A stretch of DNA of 64,000 bases from Acanthosepion lycidas. Its lineage: Eukaryota > Mollusca > Cephalopoda > Sepiida > Sepiidae. A program made the position numbers and the translations under genes. The DNA lies in NCBI GenBank assembly GCA_963932145.1, contig OZ010581.1, forward strand, positions 83,364,093 to 83,428,092, given 5' to 3'. Below are positions 1 through 13,607 of the stretch, piece after piece. Each line of letters begins with the position of its first letter. The stretch's first letter is position 1. Below the pieces are notes generated by a model that saw only the letters and a list, made by a program, of their open reading frames with translations, did not search any database and was not told the DNA's origin.

Positions 1-3000
1 TTTTTTGTTTTGTTTGTTTTGTTTGTTTGTTTTTTTTTTCTCCTCAATATAAATATCAGTAAAGCTTCTCTAAATAATAAAAAAAAAATCTTCTTCAGTG
101 CCTCCAACTTCCAATACCAAGAAATAGAAAGATCTATTTTTTTAATGACATATCTATTTAGCTACCTAAAATTTGTATACTGTTTTCTAAAAAGCAATTT
201 AAAACATATGACTTACCTTTTAATGTGATCCATTCATATTGATTTGGTGCAAGATTCACAAAATGCATTTCATTTTTACATCCAAATAATTGCCTATCTT
301 TACTTTGAACTTTACCTCATTAGATATGAATTATTTGCCAATTGGCCATCTCCCAATAAGAAACTAAAAAATTAACTTAAAAAACGGATGTTAATTTGCT
401 TTTCTTTTTGAAAGTACAAAATATTTTGTAATAAAATGTGCCAGATTTGTTAGTGTCTACTTTATCTTAATGAAAATCAACTGAAGCAACATCTAAAAAT
501 TTGCAAGTACAAAATAGTAAGAAAGACTTCTTCAAATAAAGTTAAAATGTTAATATTTTTAATATGTAAAATGTATTTGAAGCTAAATGGTCCATAATGG
601 TACCATATTTTCTTGTGCATAATACAAGAAATTTTAAACATATCAGCAATATTTGTTCTCTGAAAATAAGTGTAATTGAGTGTCTTTTGTCTCAAAAACA
701 GGAAATTTACTGAAACTGATTTTAAAAATTATTAAAGATACGCAAGATTTGTCATGTTTTGTACTTTTTTCTTTTTTCTTTTTTTCAAAGTTTTATCATC
801 TTGAAAAATGGAGCAAAAATTCCCGCACTGTGAGGATTTTCTACTGCTAACACATTTTTAAAATTAGAACAGTTTTGCTCATGTCTGTGTATATTTTTTT
901 CTTATGTAAAGTTATCTCTGTTAATGAAAGACAGTATATTTTTTTTCCATAATTTATTAATGTATAACAATATGATAGTCATATCAAACAGAAAAATATT
1001 AAAAGATCTATTAACACTTTAAAATGTATTAATGGGTAAATATAGTTAGTATCTTTCATTGAAAATAAGTTTTGAAATTAAAAGAAACATAATGACAAAC
1101 ATCTGGTTCATGTCTATTCAATATTGTGAAATATTAAATATTTTAGTGAAATATATGTATGACATTGAGATATTAATGGATAAATGGTACAACTTTAAAA
1201 AAAAAAATTACATTGGGATGGCTGTTCTACAGGGTCATGTTATACACAAGGATGTAATTTATTCCTTGATTTTAGCTTCAAAAACATGGGATCATATACT
1301 CAAGTCATATTATGCACAAGATAATATGGTGTTCAAAAAGGCAAGGGAACTAAGTGCAAAACTATAAACCTGTTAACTGTGCAGATTAGTTTCGTTATTC
1401 TTTGCTCAACAAGTTTTGTTTTCTTTTTGGTTAAATTACTTGTGAAAGATAGTAGGAGTATAATTAAGTAAAAAAAATAGTCTCTTTTTATGTTAAAATT
1501 ATACCAAAATTATAATTGAATGGCATATGAATTTTAAAATTTAAAAAAATATATTTGCACAACTGAACAGCAAATGTGTGACTTAGAAATAAACAATTTT
1601 TTCAAACAATTCAAAAGGTAAGTAAAACATACTTTCAGTCATGGCTTTATAGTTTGACAAAAATTAAATTAGACTGAAAATAATAATTCTTACAAAAATA
1701 TTCTTTATTAAAATTTACCAAGAAGTTAATGGGGAAACTAAATGACATTAGTTATGAAATAGTACAATAATAAATTATTAAATTTTTTTCTTCTCAGAAA
1801 GTGATCTGAAAATGCTCAGATAATAGTTCTCTAAAAATTACATTTTATTGGGAAAAAATATTTAAATTTAATTTTCATCCTACACAATTTTTTTTTAGAT
1901 ATTTTCTGATCTAGGTTCTTTCAAATTCTTAATCTTTAAAATGGAAAACTTGTTTTTTTTTTTGTTCCTTTATAATAGTGCTCTTATTTTTCATCAATGC
2001 TAACTTAATCTGTTTTCATACATTCTCTAAATGAAGCAATAAGTCCTTTTTGGCATCAATACTTCTTACTATGTTATCATGATTGAAATCAGGTCTTCCC
2101 AGCTCTGTTTTAATAGTACCATATATGGCAATAGTTCTGTATGTAGCCATGTATTTTATTGTAGAATTATCTTAAATATAATAGTACCAGGAATATTACA
2201 TTTAAAAATCCATATTTTTTTAAGCATCTCTTTTCAGTATATTTATGTTAGTATATTTGAATTTGCAAATATAATTATTCAGATATTAGAGATTGGTTTA
2301 AGTAATTTGTTTTAGCATTAAGGAATTTTATTTAATCATCAATCATAAATGATTGAGTAATGATTTAAACTGATTAGTGTTGAACATGACTTAGCTCTTA
2401 TATATGGGATGATATGAAAGTAATGTTTTTTATGGATACAGATAATTTCAACAGATACAATAACACTGTTAGAGTGAGCAAGTTTTCATCTAGAAAATCC
2501 TTTTGTACCATATACTCAATGAACTAAATTGTCAAGGCTGCCCTTTGTGTAGCTTGTGATGCATCACTGTTGAAACATATAATCCATTGCTCTGTAAATG
2601 TTTAACAAGTGTTGATGAATGTCAGTGGTGCAATTAATGAATAAATTTATAAAAGGTTAGTTCTACATAAGATGTTTCATGTTTTTTCTACAAAAAAATA
2701 AAGGTCTCTGAAGGAGATTTTGTATCAAACATTAGTTTTTATAATTCATGTAAAATTCCTAAGTCTTTGTATGCACTGTAAGAAAATAGAACCTATATAA
2801 ATTTAGATTTCATTCTGAAAGTCAATGTTTTCACAATAAAATAGGTATCAACTAAATAATATTGGTAAAATTTTCAATATATATTAATGACAAATATGCT
2901 ATGTGAAATTACAACTGATTTACATTAGTGGTGTGATATTTTACAATGTAACTTAAGGATTTATCATATTTTAAATAATATATGGTTGTTAATATTTATT

Positions 3001-4032
3001 TTTAAAATTAAGATACATGAATATACTGCAGGACATGAGGAATAACATCAAAAGCAAAACAAGATATAGCAAAGATTGATAGAAACACAATATTGGAAAT
3101 TGTGAAAATAGAGATCACAAGAAAATCAAAAATTGAATTAAAAATATTGGCAAAAGAACAAGAAAGAATTGGCTTTAAAAATGTCAAAAAATATTTAAAG
3201 AAGCTGGTGTTACAAATGTAAACACAGAAAAAGTATGAGAAACTTGGTTATTTTTATGTCTATAGCCAGGCAATACATATACCAGGTCTCACAACCCTGC
3301 AGCTGGGGTCCACAACTGGGGGCAGATATGTGGGAGCCTAAATTACTACTAAATAACAATTCCTGAGAACATTTTTAGCAAGTAATATCTAGTAATTAGT
3401 TAATTAACAATTAATTAGTTAATTAGTTAGTAATATCTAGTAATTAGTTAATTAACAACTATATATAATATTAGGAAGCATCTTACAATTATTGACTTAT
3501 TTCCATAAATGAAAATGTACAAAGAAGAAAAATACCATAAAATAACTAAATGCACAAAAATCATTTTATTCACCTTAAAATAGAAATTGCAAAAATAATG
3601 AGTTAATTTGTTTATGCTAATTTATTACAGAATATATAATTGTATAATACAATCAGAAAGTAATTTCAGTATTTTACAAAATTGTGTATCAACAAAGTCT
3701 GAAAATACTTTACAAAATATGTGAATTTCAAAGAAACAATAATTTTGATAATCTTTACAAAACTTGTGATTTCTGTTACATGTACAATTTGTTTCACAGA
3801 AAATGAAGAAAATATTTATTTTGCTATGATACAATAATAAATATTATCAGTACACATAGTTTTAAGAATTAAAATCAATTTACATTAATAAGAACACAAA
3901 ATTAATTAACAGGATAATTTGTGGTGTTAATCAATTACATATATGTAAAAAGAGGGAAAATTAAAAATAAAAAAATATCTGGTATCCCTATGATATCCAG
4001 TGGAACTTTTAAATTACCACAACTTATTTCTT
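1..4032. other. AT-rich non-coding sequence, no gene recognised
   Basis: No open frame here resembles a known protein and no ankyrin exon was found. It is probably an upstream intron of the MYPT gene. It holds A/T homopolymer runs and a small duplicated block (3380-3457). Confidence 0.6.
3380..3457. repeat. Small duplicated palindromic AT repeat
   Basis: A 29-bp unit starting AGTAATATCTAGTAATTAG occurs at 3380-3408 and again at 3429-3457, separated by copies of TTAGTTAATTA. It is a local tandem duplication with internal dyad symmetry. No function is evident. Confidence 0.7.
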
Positions 4033-4848
4033 TCAAAAATGTTCATATTTTTGAAAATAAAAACTAATATTATTAAATATTTTCTCTTCTGTGGGACAAT
4101 CTTTTCTTGTAACATAGCCTGCTATATACAAAAGTGACATTTTAATATTTTTAGGGATCCTAGTTTTAAGGTCTGGAGAATTATCAAATGTTTGGCATCC
4201 CATTTCATAAATGTCCACATTTTGAGCAATTATGGCTTGGATCAAAGTTGTATTCTTTGATTACAACAGTTAAATTAAGAAATAACAGATGTTCATCATC
4301 TAAATCTGATACCACTTTTTTCATTAGATCATTTTTCTTAGTGTCACCATATATTTATTTGACACAGACAATTTTCCAAAATTTTAAGACTTTTTCAATG
4401 AAATGAACTGTTTCTGCAGTATGCTCCCCAATTAATAATGGGTGTGTTTCACGGCTGTTTAAAATGCTTATTTTTGTCATGTAGGAAAATCCAACATGGT
4501 GCATAAACGAAATATTTGGCGAAAAATTGCATTCATCAGTAACATTTTAAACACCTCATAGAATGTAAAGTTCTCAAAGCAAACCTGTGCCAAACTGTTT
4601 TCCTGAATCCTTGATGACTTGGCTGTCTGAAAATGACAACATCAAGATGACCCTGAAAAACACAATTATGCACAACAAGTTTTCAATCAATCAGTAAACT
4701 TCTGGACCTTTTCGGATAACATTATAGAATCCAGACGGTTAGTGTTTGCACATGGAATTATTCACTGGTAATTAATCTTCGATTTGGCTGTGGAAAATGT
4801 CACTCAGTGCATAGCATTAAGAAATTATGCCCAATTTTCTGAGAAAAA

Positions 4849-4888
<40 letters not shown>

Positions 4889-7237
4889 AAAAAATATTTA
4901 TTTTCACTTCAAAGTAATATCATCCAAACTTCATCCTTTTCTCCTTAATTTGGCATGAACATTATTGAATAAAAGGAATGGCTAAATGGCCCGGCAATAG
5001 GAAATACAAAAGACATGCAGCAAAAAAAACAAAAACAATGTCATCTGTTAAGTGTTGTTGTCATCACCGGGTCATGGGGTGTTAAAAACAAAACAAAACA
5101 CATCAAGCCATTGTTCAAACATAAGTTTGAAAAAAAAAAACAAAAAAAAAACACCTTATATTAAGCCCTACCAATGTTGACCCCTTTTATTTCACTCTTT
5201 GCTCTTATCTGGGAGTGGTAGTTTTTATTGCTGGCTGACCTTTGACCCAGACATGTCAAAGTCAATTTGGCTTAATTTTACTTTTGGTTTCTGGTAGTCA
5301 GGAATTACAGATAAATCTTTCACCTTTTACTAAAGATTTCCGTGGCCGTGTGTCAATTTTTTTAACCCCTGGCAGTCATATAATAGAAAATTACCAATGG
5401 ACATTGTCGCATTTTGACCCCCTAGGAATGTTGATTTCCTTCAAAACTCTCAATTTTATGCCTGATTATGATTTAGGCTTTCTGATTTTCAAAAAAAAAA
5501 AAAAAATGGTTAATTTACCATTAATGGGGAAAGTTTTTGTTTAGAACTAGAAAAAATGCAAAATTTTCACTATTTTTTAACATTTTACTCCCTGAAATAA
5601 AAATTTGAGTCATTTACATCAGCCAATTTTACTTTTAAATGAAAGAATGTATCATTTGCTTTCAGAAAATATCTAGTTTCATGGGGTTCAGATCAAAAGT
5701 GTCCTTGATATTTGTTTAGATGATGATAAAACAGTCATTTTTCAATATTTTACCCCTATAAAAATATGAAAATCCATTTTTTGAGAGAAAATAAGCTGTG
5801 ACAAAATGACTTTTGCCATTTTTGTGATGATTTTTACTTGGAATAGAAAATATTTACCGTAACAAACCTGAATTGACTTTATTTAAGTTCAGTGGGGCTA
5901 TAGGAAACCTCAAACTGCTGTGATTTTAATGGCAGTTACAGTTTGATCACCAAAAAGTCTTAAACAATTGGAAACATTTTGTTGCTCAACAGGTTTTAAC
6001 ATTTTTAGTTATCCAAGACTTATTAAAAACAGTGTCAAATTGTATGAAAAAAGATTGATGAGTCTTGTTGTTGTCACATACAATTGCAATTACTTGACCA
6101 TTTAATTGCTTGATTGCATCAACAATATATAAAAAATAATCTAATTTTGCAACCAGGTTCATTTTAAGTAAAATTTTTGGTCCACCATTTAAACATTTTA
6201 CCAGGCTGCCCAATAAATACTGTTTTTGGTAATCCCTCAGAATGTTCAGCCGAACCAAATAGATTTCCTCCATGATATTGTAGAATAACTTTGGTATAAA
6301 TGTCATCAACTAAATGAATACACTTTTTTGATTTTCAGAAATTTACTTTAAATTTATTTAAATATCACCATGAAAATTAAAGTCATCTAATTTTGAATCT
6401 TTTGATGCCAAAGATGATAATGTTCTTACACTAGGTAACTTAAAATCATCTTGAAGTCTGTTATATAATGACTGAGATGTAACAAAATATTCAAATACCG
6501 TGATAAGAATACTAGAACCATAATGTTTTGTCCTAATCTTTTGTGGTGATATAATATTAACATGTTCTTTAAAAAAAAAAATTTTCTTAGCAATTTTTAA
6601 GTTACTAAGATAACAAACTGCTTCATTGATTTGTGATCAATGCTAAAACATTGATATTCAAATTTTTGAAAGAGAAAAAATTGTTTATATACCAGCATGG
6701 TAATATTTGAATCTCAAGTTTTCAAAACTTTTAATTAAAAACATTGGAGTACCTACAGTAAAAAAAAAAAAAATCAATAGATTGGAGGAATAACTACTTA
6801 TTTGATTTATTGCATGTAATTGCTGATGCAAATTCCTGTTGATCAATATTCTCATACAAATTTTCAAAAGTGAGGATTTTTTTTTTTTTTTTTTTTTTTT
6901 TAGAAACTCTGCCAGCTCATCATTTTGCACATTTCACACAGAAGCAGAAGTTTTATTTGTTGTTCTTGGTATTGGTTGAGGACTAGGTAATGGCAAATGA
7001 TCAAATACTGATGGTGGATTTCTGGGTCATGTTTCCTCTAATAACCACCGTTTCATAATCAAATGGAAAATACCTTTCACAAGCAATAGTGCTTGGTTTG
7101 TCTGGAATGTTATCTCGAGGTATAGTCTTTAACCATTGTTCTTGTTCATTCTGGTCTTGGGGAAGACAAAATATACAAACCTTATTTTGGTCATCATAAT
7201 TACCATAACAACCTGTTACACAGCACTTTTTGAACAT
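4033..7237 (-). pseudogene. Decayed THAP-domain / P-element-type transposase
   Basis: Read on the minus strand in pieces. At 7237-7060 a THAP-like head starts MFKKCCVTGCYGNYDD and continues with FCLPQDQNEQEQWLK and IACERYF. The C2CH zinc pattern is broken because Tyr stands where the last His should be. At 6560-6400 the HTH-like block YGSSILITVFEYFVTSQSLY precedes LPSVRTLSSLASK. At 6250-6030 is an RNase H-like part with CLNGGPKILLKM and VIAIVCDNNKTHQSFF. At 4245-4033 the C-terminal block SLLYIAGYVTRKD is typical of THAP9 and P elements. Frameshifts, stops and an insertion at about 4854-5980 break it, so it is a relic. The family assignment is from motif order. Confidence 0.85.
4854..5980 (-). 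mobile_element. Probable retroposed insertion with 32-nt poly(T), unidentified
   Basis: A 32-nt T run at 4854-4885 begins a segment that separates the middle and C-terminal parts of the THAP transposase relic. That is what an antisense retroposon ending in poly(A) would look like. The interior repeats motifs such as TTTTGACCCCCTAGG and TTTTACCCCTATAAAAATAT but shows no protein similarity. The right border is inferred only from where transposase similarity resumes. Confidence 0.4.
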
Positions 7238-7678
7238 TTTGAGAAAGATTTGGGGTACTGAAATTAAAAAATATTAACTAAACTACTATTTGTAAAAAAA
7301 AAAAAAAAAAAATTACATGGTGCTTCTAAAAAGTGTATGAAAATCATATTCTAAGCTCTGGATTGTTAGGAATTTGTAATTTAGGTTTCAGAATTTAAAA
7401 TTTAAAGTTTGTATGAAATTGGGAATCTTTTAGAGACTAACATGGATCAAGAAATGCCAGGACAAAGGAATTTGGGATTCAGATATGGAAATTTTAGAGT
7501 GTGGAAAATTAAATTTTGAATAATTGTATTTAACAGGAGAGAGGTGCAGATCAATCACCTCTCCCATAAAATAAGATTACCTAAATAAAATTAACCTATT
7601 TAATATTTTTACATTATATTTTTTTAAAATTTACTGTAAAAATATTAAACTGGTTAATTTTGTTTTACATTTTTGTTA

Positions 7679-7780
7679 TTAGGTTGGTGCAAAAATAATG
7701 ACGTAATAATGTCGTTTTTCGACGTTAAAAAATACGTCAAAAAACGACATTACGTCATTAATTTTTTTGCACCAACCTAA
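7679..7780. mobile_element. Palindromic mariner-type MITE, copy 1 (TTAGGTTGGTGCAAAA ends)
   Basis: A 102-bp near-perfect palindrome starts TTAGGTTGGTGCAAAAATAA and ends with the reverse complement of that terminus. TA stands on both sides (7677-7678 and 7781-7782), as for Tc1/mariner insertions. The terminal sequence is like those of the human Hsmar1/MADE1 family. The arms surround the asymmetric core GACGTTAAAAAATACGTC. It has no coding capacity and would need a mariner transposase in trans. Confidence 0.9.
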
Positions 7781-9389
7781 TAACAACAATGCTAGTAAAA
7801 TTCATTTTTTTTTTTAAATATCTTTAAATAATTTTTTTTTTTTAAATTTTTAAGCCACTAAATTCATTAAATTGTTCATAACAAATATGTTGTTATGAAG
7901 AATAATATCATAGACAAACTATTAAATTTTTATTCAATTTTTTTCAAATGAGCACATTTCTGTATAGTAGAAAAGGTCAATTAGTAGTGTAAAAAAAAGA
8001 AAAAGTTCCATCATTTTTTTCTTTTCTTACAAGACAGTATCAATATACTTTCCATGTTATAAAGAAAACAAATTAGTCATTAAAAAATGAAGTTTATAAT
8101 CAAAACATTTGTTATTATGAAAAATAATAGCATAAAAAAAATTTGAATTAACTTTGACAAAGTTCATAATAATGACATTTTTTTAATTTCACTGTTTAAA
8201 ATAATCACAAAAAAGTAAGAGAAAGGCGATATTGAGAAGACAATGTTGTCTCTTTTACATCTTTTGTAGTGCATTTTTAAGAATAGTTGTAAAATATTGA
8301 ATTATTGAATTTAATTTTTGACATCTACTTTGTGATAAATTATTTAATAAGTCTCATTTTTCATTAATTTTACAGTGAAAAACATTACATTTTTATTTTT
8401 TAGTCAAACTACAACCTTTTAAATAATCATCATAAAGAAAACATGTAAAGTTGGGTGAAAAAATATATGAAAACTGATTCTTTTACTGATGAATGTAGTG
8501 CTGCATTGGATTAACCTGATGGCTGTGTTAGAGTTAGGATCCTTTATTATGGTCAAGAAAGTTACAGAAATGGAGTAATGTTCCAGCAGTAAAATTATAG
8601 TTCCCTTCAAAGTAAATGATGGTAATGCCAGAAGCTATAATCTGGAAAATAATTTCATTGAATAGAATGCTCCCTCACATTCTGCAAAGCTAATAATTTT
8701 CTATCTTACCAAAAAAAATACCAAATGAATAAAAATAACCTCCAGGTTGTCAAAATAAAAAAATATATATCTTTTAAGAGACATGAAAATTGCAAATATT
8801 CTATTCAAGCAAAAATCTTTTAAATTTTTTTTTTTTTTTTTTTTGTTCACTCTGTACATCATTGTAAAAAAAAAAAAGTTTCTAAAATATTTTTGATTGA
8901 AATAAGTTATTACCAATACTTTTAATAAAAATAGATAGCTGAACATTTTATGAGCATCAGTTTGTTAATACCTATTGTGAAAAAACATTTATAAAATCTG
9001 ACATTTTACAGAACAAGAGTTGCATATGTATTTAAAATCGCCAGTTATAAATTTGTTTAAACATCTTACTAACAATGTTATCACTTTTAGTGCTTTACTT
9101 TTATAATTCACAAGCAACATTATAATTTTTTAATATGAACCAGTGTCTAACTTATAAGTATGGAGTTTATATGGAATTTGTATGCTATTGTCATTCCATA
9201 TGAAATTACCAAATGTTTCTGTTACGTCATATGTGTTCCTATACGAATTTGATGGGAAACTCCTAAATTAGGTTTGTATCTCTAATAAAGTTGAAATTAA
9301 AAATTTTTGAAATTTTACTTATAAAATTTTGTTAACTGGCATTCATAGCTCCTTTGATATTGTAGGTACAGCATTAAAAGTTTGAGATT

Positions 9390-10233
9390 AGGGTTGACAT
9401 TTTTTGTAATTAGATCAGGTGTATCATCCATTTTTCTTCTAACAATGCTTTGGAAATAACTGAAAAGCAAAAAGAAAAAGAAAAAATGCTGCTCCTTTTG
9501 AGGAAATCTTGCTCAATTAGTATGTTAGATAAAACATGCAGTTTTTTCCTCCAGTTGTCTATATTAGTTTTCATGCTTTTAAAGAGCATGTAAAATATTG
9601 AGCTTTTACTCTAATTGCTTGATTTTGTTATCAACAAAAAGTTTTTAAATTCTGTTTCATTGTTTCACACGAAGCAAATGAAAATAATCCAGTAATATTT
9701 TTTTTCTGTGGTTAACTAAAAATTTAGATGATTCTAAAAAGCCATTTTTGGTGTTAAAAAACCTATAACTTCCATGCCATTCAAAATAATGGTAAACCAT
9801 AAACTGCTTATCTGAATGTAAAAGTACATGGATATGAAATTTCAGCTTGATATCTTCCGAAAAATTAAAGTTGGCAAAAATATACTTGCATCATGGGCAC
9901 TTTTAAAAAAAGAAAACTTCAGACAAACTCATATAACACCAAATCTTTTGTCATATCATCTTCAAATATGGTAAAAATATGAACTTTTTAACTGCCCATG
10001 TGGTCAAATGAGGATTAGAACTTTTAAAACAATTATTCTGACACTCCTGTAACAATAATAAACATAATTACTGCATACATATAACCTAAATGTTATAAAT
10101 GTTTTATCTAAACAGTTTGAGTGGGAGGGTCTCAAATGGAGCATCATCTTTTTATATTTTGTCTATTTTCAAAACACTGTCTGAGAAGATACACCTGATC
10201 TAATTTTTGAAATCTAGAGAAAATGTCAACCCA
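9390..10233. repeat. Spaced inverted repeat (arms 9390-9538 and 10099-10233)
   Basis: The left arm GGGTTGACATTTTTTGTAAT...TAGATCAGGTGTAT...ATGCTGCTCC...TTAGATAAAACAT is matched on the right by its reverse complement. The right arm starts ATGTTTTATCTAA and ends ATGTCAACCC. The arms are about 135-150 bp, diverged, and separated by about 560 bp. It could be a foldback DNA element or two opposed copies of a repeat. No transposase is seen inside. Confidence 0.7.
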
Positions 10234-10239
10234 AATATC

Positions 10240-12280
10240 TAAATATTCCCTTCCATTTCAGTTGCTGATATCTTATTTACTAGGCTATTTTTTATAAAAT
10301 TATTATGTAAACAAAATTTAATCATTTCATTTCATATAGCTACAATTCTTTCTTATATGTGATTAGTTTTTATTCCACATCTCTTTAAATTATGTCACTA
10401 TTTCAATGATGGCTGGTACTTACTGCATGTTCAAAGTTGACAATTTCATATTGGTGTTTTTTAAAACTTGTTGCACTTCAAGTTGTGTCTCCTTACACAG
10501 ATCAAAATAGTCTCCCATCTTAAAGAAAAAGGACACTCATCAATTTGCTAGGCAGAAGATAAGTTTTGAAGTTGTCTTTCATAAAAAAATTTCTAAGTTG
10601 TAAACTTTAAGGAATAAAATACAATAGAAATTCAACTCATAAAAAAAAAAATGAAAATTGCACCTTTTCGTAGAACAATGTCTTTAATCAACAGTTAGTT
10701 TCATATTCCTGCACCCATACAACTTGAGGGACACATTAATTAAAAAGAGTATACTGCATTCATTTCATGTAAAACTGTTGGGTCCAATGCATCAAAACTG
10801 AAATTACTAAGCCAAGTGAATGAACATCGCCAGTTGAACCCCATTTTAAATCAGACTTGTTTCATCAATGAATATTACAGTTTAAATTTTTTTTGTATAT
10901 TTTCTTTAATGATGCATCTTAAAACTGTATAAAGTACTTATTGTATTTTGTCCAAATTGTCACACTCAAATCACTTTCATTTGGCTGAAGAGGAAATACA
11001 GGAGGATCATTCCAACTATCCAGAAAGTCTTTTTCATCAGTTCCAATGTATTTTTATTCATTTTAGTTTTGTTAGTTTGAAGATAAATAAGTTTAAAGCT
11101 TTTCAGTAAGCAGTTGTTTGACAGATTGACTCATGATTCATTTCATGAAACAATTTTCGAAGTTTTTGTAATCATTACTGTCCTTTTTGATAAAGTTAAA
11201 AATTGCATAATTTAATAAAAAAATTTCCAAAATTAGATATATCTATGCAAAAATGTATTAATATTACAGGAAAACAAGCTATTTTGTTGAATTACCACCC
11301 CAAATTAGTAAACATTTTTTATGACAAGTTTAGAATGATATACTTTTGACCTGTTCATGCCCTACTATCAAATTGTGTTTCTGTTTTGTTTTACATAATG
11401 TAAATGAGTTTTTTTTATTTATGTACTACTGAAAAAATAGCTTAATCTCTGTCTGCTATGAATCAAGCAAGAAATTACAAGCTATTAACTGTTGAAATGA
11501 AACTTATATGAACAATCAAAATTGCCCTTCTGTGTCAACTATATTTTTTTTAAGAAAGTAATTTTTCCCAATGTTTAGTCTGATCTAATAATTATATATT
11601 CTATTAGTATTATATTTCTTTTACTTCTAAATTACCTATATGACATTACATTTATAATGATTTTTTTTAACTATTCTGAGGCCTGCATCTTTAGTTACAC
11701 ACTGTTGAAATTGGCTTCTGGCCCAATAGCATACAAAACTGACAAAATTTGAATGTTCATAACTCAATTTTAGATATACTGAAAATAAAATTTTAGTTTG
11801 GGATACCTACTATAATAAAAATATCTTTTTGTTAATTTAGATCATCAAAAAAAATTTGTGTATGTGTAATACTCAACTCTTAAGGCTGTTGCTAAAATGA
11901 TGTTTTGATATGTTTATCTTTTGAAAAAAATCCATTACTTTTTCAAACATTTTATTTTGGGACTATATATATTTAATTTTGGCTGTTGCTTGTATGTTAT
12001 CATACAACTGATATTAAATATTAAAATTAGTCAACATTTTCCAGCACCTGGGCATCCTCACTTGTGTATCATAATAAATCCCAACTATAAAAGTTTACAC
12101 TAAATTAGCACATTTAGATTATTAAGCTAAGAGAAATAAGACTGTCTTGGATTCTGACACATTTTCCTTTATTAATTTGTGACAAGTATTTCATCTTTTT
12201 AATCACAATTCTCAAACGAAATGGAATAAATCTCACATACGTTACAACTTATTCAATTTGATGGAAATACATCAGAGTCA
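10240..12280. other. AT-rich stretch without recognised features
   Basis: Short A/T runs and no open frame with recognisable similarity on either strand. Probably intronic. Confidence 0.5.
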
Positions 12281-12281
12281 T

Positions 12282-13240
12282 TCAAGCTGAGGAGTAGTGT
12301 TAAACAGGGTTGTGTCCTGGCACCCACTCTCTGCCATTTATTTTGCTGTCCTCCTGCAACATGGAAACGGGAATGGAGTTTACCTTAAAACCAAGTTCAA
12401 TGGATCTCTTTTCAATCTGAAAAGACTGAAGTTAAAACAACTAATGACTGAATTGTTGATTAGAGAATTACTTTTCACTGCTGATGTTGAGAAAGCACAC
12501 AATCTCTTCAGGTTGACAATTAGCATGAAGAAATCTTAAGATAATAGGACAAGGGACCAACTCACCACCAAAGATAAAACTTGATGGTGAATCTTTGAAA
12601 CCAATAGATAAGTTTGTTTACTTGGATCCACCATAGCATCAACTCTATGGATGAGGAATTGACAAGAAGAATAGAAAAAGCCACAACTGCATTCAAGAAA
12701 CTTATCAAGAGAGCCATGGGAAAGTGATAAACTTAGAATAAAAACCAAGATTCTCATTTACCAAAGATGCATCCTCTAAACACTCCTTCATGTGGACCTT
12801 GTTATGCTGGTCAGAAGAAAAGGTTAAATAATTTTCACATGAGATACTTTTACAAAAATTAAATGGCAAGATAGGTTCCCAGATACAGAAGTGATCAAAA
12901 CAGCTGGAATTCATTGTGCCCCATCCTGCAGTCTCGGGTGGCTTGGGCATGTTGTGTGCATGGATAACTCCAGAATTCCCAAACAGATACTGTATGGGAA
13001 ACTGTCTTAATGGAATTTTCTATCAAAGTTGTAAACTGAATTGAGTGGGGTTGATAGTTGCTCTTTTCATGGGAGCAAAAAGCTATAAAGAGAATAGAGT
13101 CCGGCGCACCATAGAGGCTAGACAAAGATGCAAATGCCCCACAATGGATGAATCTCCAGTATTCTGCTACTGTAGTCATTGTCAAAAACAGTGTTGATTG
13201 CACATTGGTTGCTTTAACCATGAGCAGTGCTATGTTGTAA
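12282..13240 (+). pseudogene. RTE-like LINE reverse transcriptase C-terminal fragment
   Basis: Broken frames on the + strand give LRSSVKQGCVLAPTL, FAVLLQHGNGNGVYLKTKF, LLIRELLFTADVE, PIDKFVYL, KLRIKTKILIYQRCIL-like text, VIKTAGIH, RVAWACCVHG and a terminal Cys/His-rich DESPVFCYCSHC. This is the order of the palm, thumb and C-terminal domain of the endonuclease-reverse transcriptases widely annotated in invertebrates. The FADD catalytic box reads FTAD with a small deletion, and many stops are present. It is a dead, 5'-truncated copy. No poly(A) tail or target duplication was identified. Confidence 0.8.
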
Positions 13241-13607
13241 GGTATATTGACAGAAATGGGCCATATATAAAATTTAAAAAATGAAAGTGTGTGCTAAATT
13301 TTAAATGTTAAATTTTATGTTTATCAGCTCTGACAGTTATGATGAACACAGATATAAATGTTATATTTTTTCTGTCTATAATTAAATAATTATTTAAAGA
13401 AATAGTTGCCATTTGTTCTGTTATATCTTTGGTAAGCATGTTAGGATTTTTATATATCATTAAAATGAAAGTGAACATTTTATTATATTTAGTTCATTTG
13501 TCTGCTTAATTTTATATTGGTTTATGCATGCAAATTTAACTCCTATCCATGTAGCTGATTAAAATCAGCAGAATAAGCTGTTATGTAAATTCTTTTTTTT
13601 CTTCCAG

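Noticed and set aside
1059-1367. 102-codon open frame on the + strand
   Set aside because: AT-rich chance frame with no recognisable motif, no splice-supported link to the gene and lysine/isoleucine-heavy composition.
5242-5544. 100-codon open frame on the + strand
   Set aside because: Lies in the unidentified insert, ends in a poly-Lys run from an A tract, and matches no family.
12536-13221. Minus-strand frames of 73-108 codons
   Set aside because: Antisense shadows of the RTE-like LINE relic on the + strand.
1-13607. Upstream ankyrin exons of MYPT
   Set aside because: I looked for the repeats that precede exon a and found none with splice sites. They are probably outside the window.
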